NCBI RefSeq assembly: GCF_902167145.1
Contig: NC_050105.1
Coordinates: 122,157,898-122,221,897 of the forward strand
Direction of reading: 5' to 3'
Length of the DNA stretch: 64,000 bases
From: Zea mays
Lineage: Eukaryota; Streptophyta; Magnoliopsida; Poales; Poaceae
Shown here: positions 11,214 through 18,966 of the stretch, in pieces
Layout of the letters: every line of letters begins with the position of its first letter
How positions within the stretch are numbered: position 1 is the stretch's first letter
The notes under the pieces: generated by a model
What the model saw: only the letters and a program-made list of their open reading frames with translations
Database searches by the model: none
Told to the model about the DNA's origin: nothing
Position numbers and translations under genes: made by a program

Positions 11214-11984
11214 GTTCTTGAGGAAGGCGTCCTCAACCCAGAATCAACTGTTGTTGCGATCTTTCCCTCTCCAATGCATTATGCTGGGCCAACTGAGGTG
11301 CAGTGGCATGCTAAGGCTCGTATTAATGCTGGTGCAAATTTCTATATTGTTGGAAGGGATCCTGCTGGTATGAGCCATCCCACGGAGAAAAGGGACCTCT
11401 ATGATGCTGACCACGGGAAGAAGGTTTTGAGCATGGCTCCTGGCCTCGAGAGGCTCAACATCCTTCCTTTCAAGGTATGCCATCCTTCCTGACCAGATCT
11501 CTTCCTTCCATGCACATCCAGTGAGTAAAAGAATGTATTGCAATTAGCATTTTCTTCACATCTATACACATGTCAATCTTTGATGTTTTTAGTTATCAAG
11601 AAAATAGAAAGATTTATTGTTTGTCTGCTTTCTTGACATTTTTCTTGTCTCTTATTCCGGATCAGGTGGCTGCATATGACACAAAGCAAAAGAAAATGGA
11701 TTTCTTCGATCCATCAAGGAAAGATGATTTCCTCTTCATCTCTGGCACAAAGGTAAGTTTTCACAACTGCTGGGATGTTGTGATTTTCAGCACCAATCCT
11801 TTGTCGTCACTCGTCAAATCCTAACTAATCATGCCTTATTCAGATGCGCACTCTTGCCAAGAACCGCGAGAGTCCCCCGGATGGTTTTATGTGCCCGGGT
11901 GGCTAGAAAGTGCTCGTTGAATACTATGACAGCTTGGTGCCATCCGAGGGCAGCAGCAAGCTGCGCGAGCCAGTTGCAGCCTGA
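11214..11984 (+). pseudogene. ATP sulfurylase gene fragment, C-terminal three exons, with an internal stop
   Basis: Exons 11214-11474, 11666-11752 and 11844-11984 are in phase. Exon 1 carries [20 protein letters not shown] and [11 protein letters not shown], the catalytic-domain core of plant ATP sulfurylase (sulfate adenylyltransferase, first step of sulfate assimilation). Exon 2 carries KMDFFDPSRKDDFLFISGTK. Exon 3 starts MRTLAKNRESPPDGFMCPGG, then has TAG (11904-11906) where my recollection of the family is Trp, then continues in frame to the natural TGA. The N-terminal part of the protein is absent. About 250 nt of likely 3' UTR follows. Truncation plus nonsense codon make it a pseudogene, although the rest is well preserved, suggesting recent capture. 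Confidence 0.85.
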
Positions 11985-12439
11985 AATATGGGAAGCGCTT
12001 CAGATAAGGAACCCTACTATATCAGCACAAGCGGTTCTTTGCGACATAGAACCGTTGTTGTATGATTGTATACTGGTTTGTAAGACTTAAAAACACTGGG
12101 CTTGATTTGGACGTTAATGTGTGCTTTGTAAGTGGTGTGCCCTATCTGCTGGCAGCGTTGCACATCAAATGTTTGGTGTTAATAAGGACAGGCTATGTAT
12201 CCTCTGCCAGATTGTTGTACATATACATTCTGGTGATATAAACATGAAGCTGTCTTCTGCTGTTTTATAACCAGTTCTTTTTAAGCATCTTTTACTTATA
12301 TCAATGAGAATAAGTTATTGGGTTCACTACTTGCAAGAACTATAATGTTACATGGCAGGAAAAAAAGGAAATGTTCATGATTCAAAAGAAATAAAATGGC
12401 ACAACATGGAAATGGCCGGAAAAGAAAACATATCGTAAC

Positions 12440-12620
12440 ATGCCACGACCCTTCAAGTCATGGGTAAGAATAGGATCAAAGAAGGTACACATAACTTCGA
12501 GATATCTGTGGCAATTCTTGAAATGTAAAATTAATGTTAAACAGAGCACAATGAGGTATACAATACTGAGAATACACATGCCACGACCCTCCAAGTCGTG
12601 GGTAAGAATAGGATCAAAGA
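12440..12620. repeat. Spaced direct repeat of about 43 bp
   Basis: A segment beginning CATGCCACGACCC and containing GGGTAAGAATAGGATCAAAG occurs at 12440-12482 and again at 12577-12619, with three or four mismatches and about 94 bp between. Origin unknown; it lies in the 3' part of the putative Helitron. Confidence 0.7.
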
Positions 12621-12699
12621 GATTAAGAGTAACGAAAACCACAGAAGGACATGTATGCACAGTAAATAGTGTAAATACTCCATAGACAGTTTGAGTGTG

Positions 12700-13490
12700 A
12701 TGTTTCCTTATATATAGAACTCTCGCTTAGTTGATATGCAGAGCTGTTGCCATTAACATTAAAAAACACAACACTTTGAATAACACAAGCATAATACTGG
12801 GTATACAACTGCAATTTCCGGTAGCAGTTTTATATATAAAAAAAACTCAAGTCTTTTTGTAGTGATTAGATTAACCTTTCTTCCTATACTCGATTCATGC
12901 AAATCATAATGAGCAGCAGACATTGCTTAGCATATTGTTGTTACTGCTATATTTCATAGTGAATCAAGTGAAAGCAGCCGTGAGGGAAACTCGAGTTATT
13001 ATCGTGGGCGACGAAATTGATCTTTAGCTTTGTTCATGCAGAAAACAAGTCTACTGTACTGCTAGGACTTTAATTGTGTCCTCAGTAAAAAAGGACTAAC
13101 TTGATCTTTATTCTTGTTCATGCAAGAATTTTAGGCACATTTGTGACGCCACGCTGCAGTTTGATGGAGGTGAGCTCCCTTCGTCAATGCTCTCAGTTTT
13201 TAAGGCAACCACATTTTATTGTCTGGGACCACAACAATGTTTTTAAGGTGTCTTGTAGGCCTCCAAGCGCTTGGATAATTCTAGGCACCTTGCCCGCCTA
13301 GGCATTAAGACGATGGTCATGTTTACTTGCTCGCCTTACCGACTTAAGAACACTGGACCACAATGATCTTATCGGTGATGAAACTAGCTTCTATGTTTTT
13401 AAGCTGACAACATCATCGTACTATTAGTATTCTGTTCCTTGCATATCATATCATAGTGATGTTGTTATTCTCTATCTATGTTTTATATTA
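12700..13490. other. Unassigned region within the Helitron 3' part
   Basis: No gene recognised. AT-rich with scattered short frames. Around 13180-13340 there are phrases such as GGCACCTTGCCCGCCTAGGC that look like degenerate repeat DNA. Confidence 0.3.
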
Positions 13491-13494
13491 ATTT

Positions 13495-13612
13495 TTAACT
13501 CTCGTGGCAACGCACGGACACATACTTATATTATAGTGATGTTTCTCGTTTCGTATATATGTTTCATACCAATTTTTAACTTCCATGACAACGTACGGGC
13601 ATATACCTATAA
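13495..13612. repeat. Two degenerate Helitron-3'-end-like units
   Basis: Units sharing a segment ending AATTTTTAAC are followed by GTGGCAACGCACGGACAC (near 13504) and by ATGACAACGTACGGGCATAT (near 13585). Both resemble the hairpin before the 13934 terminus (GTTGCAACGCACGGGCAC) but end in TTAT or CTAT rather than CTAG. They look like older or decayed termini. Confidence 0.5.
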
Positions 13613-13905
13613 ATTTATTATAAAAGAGATTCAAAGATCTATCTAACCATATTAATGTTCTCTTAAACTTTGGTAAGCTTACGTACTTTTGCTATGGATC
13701 CTTTTGAATCAATTACAAGGTAATTCATTTAAAAACCGTAGTAACACACGTGTACCTAAATATCATATATAAAAGTTTGCATGGTACTGATGATTACAAT
13801 GTAGTGGTGAAATAACCAGATTAAAATAACAAAAATTATGTATGGATATGATCACAAATGTATTAAGAAATCTTTTCTCATAACAGTACCATGGTATTAT
13901 GTGTT

Positions 13906-13934
13906 CCCGTTGCAACGCACGGGCACTGACCTAG
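13906..13934 (+). mobile_element. Helitron-like 3' terminus
   Basis: A stem CCCGT (13906-13910) pairs with ACGGG (13919-13923). Seven bases later the sequence ends CTAG (13931-13934), followed by T. A short hairpin upstream of CTRR and insertion next to T are Helitron hallmarks. Hairpin and terminal tetranucleotide are seen directly; the boundary call is inferred. Confidence 0.65.
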
Positions 13935-15060
13935 TTATCTTATATGAACCGAACTCATATGTACTATGGGTTGAATTTATATTAAAACTCGGGGTTTAGT
14001 TTGTGAAAAACAAGACTTAAATTTAATTTTCTTACTACCAGATAGGACATCGGGTTGAATTCATATAAACGTGAGGTCTCTAAGGGATATGGACTCATGC
14101 TGACCGCCTGATCTAAACATGACGGCTCAGATTTTTCTGCTATCCTATGTGAACCGGTACTCAACGCGAGCCGCCGGATCTCAAATCCTTGGCCCAAAAC
14201 GTGTCCACGTTACAGGAATGCACTAGCCCTCGGGTCGTTGATCGACGGCCCATATTTAATTTTCCCAATTGGTGTCTAGCATTTAATCTCGTTCGACTAT
14301 CAGGGAACCAACGGTCAGGGGCCGTCTTCAACCCCTAGAACACAGACGCGGTGGCGCCCTTGGTTGACACGGTGGCGCCATCACCGAAGCCCCCAAGCCC
14401 CTGGTCCCGAAAACGATCCTTCAATCCGTAAGCAACTACACATAGCAGAGAGAAAAACGAAGTGATGGGGAGCGCTCTTACCCGAGATAGTCACGTGTAA
14501 CGTCTCGGCCATGGCGGCGTGTGGCTCTCGGAGTCCGGTGAGAGCATGCCCGTGATCCGAAACTTCCCCCACGCTCAGCAGTGCCCCAGACTTGTGTGGC
14601 ACGATCCCATGAAACTTCCAGGCCCGGACGCCCGGTACCGAGGCCTCGTCATTGGTATATCCATAGAATCATGCCGGCGACTAGCTTGTCCCCCTTTCCC
14701 TCTTAGACATGTTTGTTCTCATGATTTTCTGTGTTGGTGCTGCGTTGGACGAGGAGGAAAGGGCGGGCGACGACCGGAATTTATACACAGGGGATAAGAA
14801 TCTACGGCTGGCGAGGTTGTTGCAATCATTTCCTCGGATTCCAAAGAGGCTGTTACGGTATCGCGCGTGAAGGGAGAAGGGTTCTGTCGTGGTAGCCCCA
14901 CCTACCAGAGGTTCCTCGCGACGAGAGAAAGAAGCGCGGCTGACCGCTGACGGCATGACCCCACCTGTCTGTGTCGGGTTGCGTAGTTGGGCTGGCGACA
15001 AAAGGGCAAGTGGCCCGATACGCTAGGGAAAAATAGGAATGGGCCGACATGTGGAGGGGT
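13935..15060. other. Unassigned GC-rich segment
   Basis: From about 14200 to 15050 base composition is much richer in C and G than the flanks, with overlapping open frames on both strands and none recognisable. It could be an old promoter/first-exon region or a captured fragment. No splice-consistent gene model could be built. Confidence 0.35.
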
Positions 15061-15570
15061 TTCGGCCCATGGCGAGATATGGTCTTTTCTTTTTTCTATT
15101 TCTGTTTTTTGTTTCTATTTTGTGTTTTCTAATTCAGTTTAAAATATGGCTTTGACTTTAAATGTGCACATACAACTCCATCATGAATGCAAGGTATATA
15201 GCATTTACCAATTCATTTATTTATTAACTTATTTGAGCAAATGATTTTAAACATGCAACTCAAAAAAATATATTTTAAGAAGGTAATCTCTAATGTAAAA
15301 ATATTTTTTAAAGATACTCTAACTTAAATCTTTTAGAATATATTTATAAATATATTATTCAATAACTTAACTCATATACCGGTCTTCTATATAATTTGAA
15401 AACACATTTATTTACGTCACAGGATGAATTTTGCTACTTTGCCCAAAACAAAATTTTCGGATGCTACAATCATGTTGTAGACACCCTATCTTCCTTGTTT
15501 ACGGAACTAGATCTGATTCTATTTAAATTATATTTGATAGATAATCGTTTGTATCTTATTGTTGTTTCCA
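15061..15570. other. AT-rich spacer
   Basis: Very AT-rich sequence after the GC-rich block, probably the interior or flank of the CACTA remnant. No feature recognised. Confidence 0.3.
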
Positions 15571-15577
15571 TTTGCAG

Positions 15578-16640
15578 GACGCCGCATCTAGTCGACAAAG
15601 GCTAGAGCAACTCATCTCACCTCTTCTGGAGGAGCAGCGGCCGTCGAATCACTCCGTCGCTCTGGCAGAAGCCACTGCAACATAGGATTCCACCGTTGTG
15701 GTAGATGATGAGGCAGATCAGGCGGTAGCTGATGAGGTGGAGGCTGAGGCGGCAGCAGATGAGGCGACAGCTGCAACTTCTGGCAACATTAGGTATTTTA
15801 TGGTTAATTAACACCTTTAAATTTTTTAATAATACTAGTTTCATTTTCAAACAACAAGTTTCATTTGTGCAGGAGTCGTCGGTCCCTGACGTTGAAGCAT
15901 CAGAAGGAATTCAAGCAGCGACAAATAATTAAGCCGATGGAGACCATGTCTAGGGAAGAGGTGTACTGGGACGGACAAGGCCACCGTACACCGGTCAGCA
16001 ATGTGATTGGGATCTGCTATCGATTATTCTACCTAAGGATGGTCACTGAGGGTCAGTAGGGTCGTAGCATCTACTATCTGGAGTCATTGGAGCCAAAAGC
16101 CCAATGGCTCCGACAGATCCCACGTAGACGCTGTGTGGGATAGCTTCTAGGTTAGTTTTCCTCCCTTTTTAATTTTATTGTATTTTACCACGATGGTAAA
16201 AACAATAATTTGTCTATATTGTAGGAACAATATCGCTTGTCCGATGATATGAGCCTTGATGATCAGCCCATGCGAGAGGTATTTAACGTCACTGCCCAAA
16301 GAGTTGTGAAGGGCAAGATAATGATGCACGAGTCAAGACGGTGGTCCCTATATTGAAAATTTGCAAGATAAATATGAACCAGACGTGGACTGAATGATAG
16401 CTGACTTTGACACGACGTTAGCTTATGCGGGGTGGTGGAGGTGTGCGACATGTGAGGTACTTTATATTGTCGAGTCATTTCATTTCAATAACCGTGATTC
16501 TATCTATTGTATATATTATAATACTCTATGAAGGTTTCCTATCAGCAACGTTGTTGTGGACCACCAAAGTTATAGTAGGCAGTCATCTTCTGTCTGGACC
16601 AGTCAACCTCAGTGATCATCTGCACGGGAGGAGCTAATAA
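15578..16640 (+). pseudogene. Decayed CACTA-transposon accessory protein, uncertain
   Basis: Short exon-like frames occur in order: a piece with SSRQRLEQLISPLLEEQRPS (near 15585), an acidic Ala/Glu-rich stretch (15690-15790), RSRRSLTLKHQKEFKQRQII (near 15873), VYWDGQGHRTPVSNVIGICY (near 15960) and YRLSDDMSLDDQPMREVFNV (near 16230). Stops interrupt every block. The series resembles the poorly conserved second protein (Transposase_24-like) often found in plant CACTA/En-Spm elements. The transposase itself was not recognised. Identification rests mainly on the CACTA terminus downstream, so it is tentative. Confidence 0.35.
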
Positions 16641-16849
16641 AGGATCAACGAAAGTTGCAGGAGGAGGTGCAAAAATGTGACAAGAGATGCAAATAATGCA
16701 ATCATAATAGATAGCATACATGTGGATGCATAAGATAATAGCTCGACTTCAATTAGTTATTTGTTAGTTTTTCAAATGATTCTAAATGCACAAGTGACAA
16801 TTAATTTACTTGTAGGTGTACAGTAGCGGAATACCTCAGCACGACATTA

Positions 16850-17294
16850 CTCCGACTCCACCAACGAACCCCTCGTCTTTGCATGGTGATGCATAATACT
16901 GACGTTCTCATGTCCACGTGGCAACGCCCGCGAATGGTCGTGTAGCTCATTAAGAACGTATGCCACCACAGTCGACGTTCTTAATGTCTGAAGTATGTCG
17001 GCCAGTTGAGGTTTTAAGGCCACATGGCTCATCCACGAAGCCTCGCAACCTACCATTTGACCAGGTTTTAAGTACGTCAGCTAGTTACAATCGACGTACT
17101 TAAGGCATTAAGTATGTCGGTTTTAGACAGGCTGGCGAACTTAAATTAAGTACGTCGACCTCGACGTTCTTAGTCGTTTAAATACGTCAAATTCTATACA
17201 TAGGTAAACTGACGTTCTTAATCTAAGTACATCAGTCTATTAGAGTAAGAACGCTGGTTCCTGATCGACGTTCTTTTGACGTTTTCCTATAGTG
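16850..17294 (-). mobile_element. CACTA-type transposon right end with subterminal repeats
   Basis: On the minus strand the terminus reads CACTATAGGAAAACGTC (17294 down to 17278), a canonical CACTA start. A candidate 3-bp target copy, TAG, follows at 17295-17297. Inside lie many short repeats in both orientations: AAGTACGTC-like, GACGTTCTTA-like and AAGTATGTCGG-like units from about 16900 to 17280. These are typical transposase-binding subterminal repeats of the superfamily. No matching left terminus was found, so the element is truncated or its left end is too diverged to see. Confidence 0.72.
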
Positions 17295-17297
17295 TAG

Positions 17298-17512
17298 CAT
17301 AAATAATGGATAACCAGTAAGTGACCAACTGTTTACCATTTAACGTTTAGGAAAACATTGCGTCTTATAGCGTAAATCCCTAGTACCCCTCGTATATGTG
17401 TCTAGGTTCTAAGGTTGTGTCATCGTCACTGTTTTGCACTATAGATGACATTATTTGCAGAGTGGAGTTTGAAAATAGGAGATTAGATAGAGAATATGAT
17501 ATGATAGCCGCT
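17298..17512. other. Spacer between the CACTA end and the gypsy-like element
   Basis: About 215 bp of ordinary AT-rich sequence with no recognised feature. Its last five bases, CCGCT (17508-17512), are the target-site copy of the next element. Confidence 0.6.
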
Positions 17513-17603
17513 TGTTGGGGACTTGTTCTCAAATGCTAAGAGTTAAGAACAAGGCAACATAAAAAGTGTTAAATGTTAAAGTCCTTCGTCCTTCGAAGCA
17601 TTA
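17513..17603 (-). repeat. Left LTR of gypsy-like copy 1, first part
   Basis: 91 bp matching 33279-33369 of the right LTR with one visible substitution. It is cut at CATTA (17599-17603), the Sirevirus target site. The remainder resumes at 26738. Confidence 0.9.
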
Positions 17604-18921
17604 TGAAAGGGAATTAGGCTTACACCTAGTTCCTAAATAATTTTGGTGGTTGAATTGCCCAACACAAACCCTTGGACTAACTAGTTTGCCCAAGTGTATA
17701 GATTATACAGGTGTAAAAGGTTCACACTCAGCCAATAAAAAGACCAAGTTTTGGATTCAACAAAGGAGCAAAGGGGCAACCGAAGGCACCCCTGGTCTGG
17801 CGCACCGGACTGTCCGGTGTGCCACCGGACAGTAAACAGTACCTGTCCGGTGCACCAGGGGACTCAGACTCAAACTCGCCACCTTCGGGAATTTCCAGGG
17901 CGACTCGGCTATAATTCACCGGACTGTCCGGTGTACACCGGACAGTGTCCGGTGCGCCAAGGGAGGTCGGCCTCAGGAACTCGCCAGCTTCGGGAAACGC
18001 CAACGGATAGCCCGCTAAAATTCACCGGACTGTCCGGTGTGCACCGGACTGTCCGGTGCACCTCCGGAGCAACGGTCATCTCCGCGCCAACGGCTCTCTA
18101 CCGCGCATTTAATGCGCCCTCTGCGCGCGCAGAAGTCAGAATCGCCCATGCTGGCACACCGGACATCAAACAGTACCTGTCCGGTGTGCACCGGACACCC
18201 AGGCGGGCCCACAAGTCAGAAGCTCCAACGGTCAGAATCCAACGGCAGTGATGACGTGGCAGGGGGCACCGGACTGTCCGGTGTGCACCGGACTGTCCGG
18301 TGCGCCATCGAACAGACAGGATTCCCAACGGCCACATTTGGTGGTTGGGGCTATAAATACCCCAACCACCCCACCATTCATTGCATCCAAGTTTTCCACT
18401 TCTCAACTACTACAAGAGCTCTAGCATTCAATTCTAGACACACCAAAGAGATCAAATCCTCTTCAATTCCACACAAAGCCCTAGTGACTAGTGAGAGTGA
18501 TTTGCCGTGTTCATTTGAGCTCTTGCGCTTGGATTGCTTCTTTTTTTTCACTTGTTCTTGAGATCACAACTCCATTGTAATCAAGGCAAGAGGCACCAAT
18601 TGTGTGGTGGCCCTTGCGGGGAAGTTTTGTTCCCGGCTTTGATTTGAGAAAAGAAGCTCACTCGGTCCGAGGGACCGTTTGAGAGAGGGAAGGGTTGAAA
18701 GAGACCCGGCCTTTGTGGCCTCCTCAACGGGGAGTAGGTTTGCAAGAACCGAACCTCGGTAAAACAAATCTCCGTGTCTCACTTGCTTATTCGCTTGGGA
18801 TTTGTTTTGCGCCCTCTCTCGCGGACTCGTTTATATTTCTAACGCTAACCCGGCTTGTAGTTATGTTTATATTTGTAAATTTCAGTTTCGCCCTATTCAC
18901 CCCCCCTCTAGGCGACTATCA
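17604..18921 (+). repeat. 5' LTR of Sirevirus 1 (1318 bp)
   Basis: Starts TGAAAGGGAATTAGG and ends GGCGACTATCA. It contains six perfect copies of CACCGGACTGTCCGGTG (17803, 17917, 18023, 18042, 18267 and 18286) plus degenerate ones, and a TATA box at 18352-18359. It is the complete form of the LTR. Confidence 0.92.
18340..18370 (+). promoter_or_regulatory. Sirevirus 1 LTR TATA box inside a perfect inverted repeat
   Basis: GGTGGTTGGGG (18340-18350) and CCCCAACCACC (18360-18370) are perfect 11-bp inverted repeats. They flank the 9-nt centre CTATAAATA. Transcription of the element should begin a few tens of bases downstream. The 3' LTR has the same structure at 26472-26502. Confidence 0.8.
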
Positions 18922-18922
18922 A

Positions 18923-18941
18923 TTGGTATCAGAGCCCGGTG
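18923..18941 (+). promoter_or_regulatory. Primer-binding site, tRNA-iMet type
   Basis: TTGGTATCAGAGCCCGGTG begins two bases after the LTR. TGGTATCAGAGC is the standard complement of the plant initiator tRNA-Met 3' end used to prime copia reverse transcription. Confidence 0.92.
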
Positions 18942-18966
18942 CTTCATTAGAGCCTAACCGCTCGAA

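Larger units (their letters stand above)
4582..13934 (+). mobile_element. Putative gene-fragment-carrying Helitron (5' end not located)
   Basis: At least seven unrelated, intron-containing, truncated host genes lie head to tail, almost all on one strand, and the run ends in a Helitron-type 3' terminus at 13934. This is the classic architecture of non-autonomous maize Helitrons, which pick up gene pieces by rolling-circle transposition. No RepHel coding sequence was seen, so the element would be non-autonomous. The 5' TC end was not identified. The start given is only the first captured exon; the true element may begin earlier, even upstream of the C48 gene. Confidence 0.55.

Noticed and set aside
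14519..15050. Genes in the GC-rich block at 14.5-15.05 kb
   Set aside because: Short overlapping frames on both strands, no recognisable motif and no splice-consistent model.
17803..18302. CRISPR-like regularly repeated palindromes
   Set aside because: Spacing is irregular, the genome is a plant, and the repeats are a known Sirevirus LTR feature.
17751..18561. Long overlapping ORFs on both strands in the Sirevirus 1 LTR (and again near 25883-26556)
   Set aside because: They fall entirely in the LTR and consist of translated palindrome repeats. Presence in all frames shows composition, not coding.
18923..18941. tRNA-like sequence after the LTR
   Set aside because: Only the primer-binding site complementary to the tRNA 3' end; no tRNA cloverleaf.
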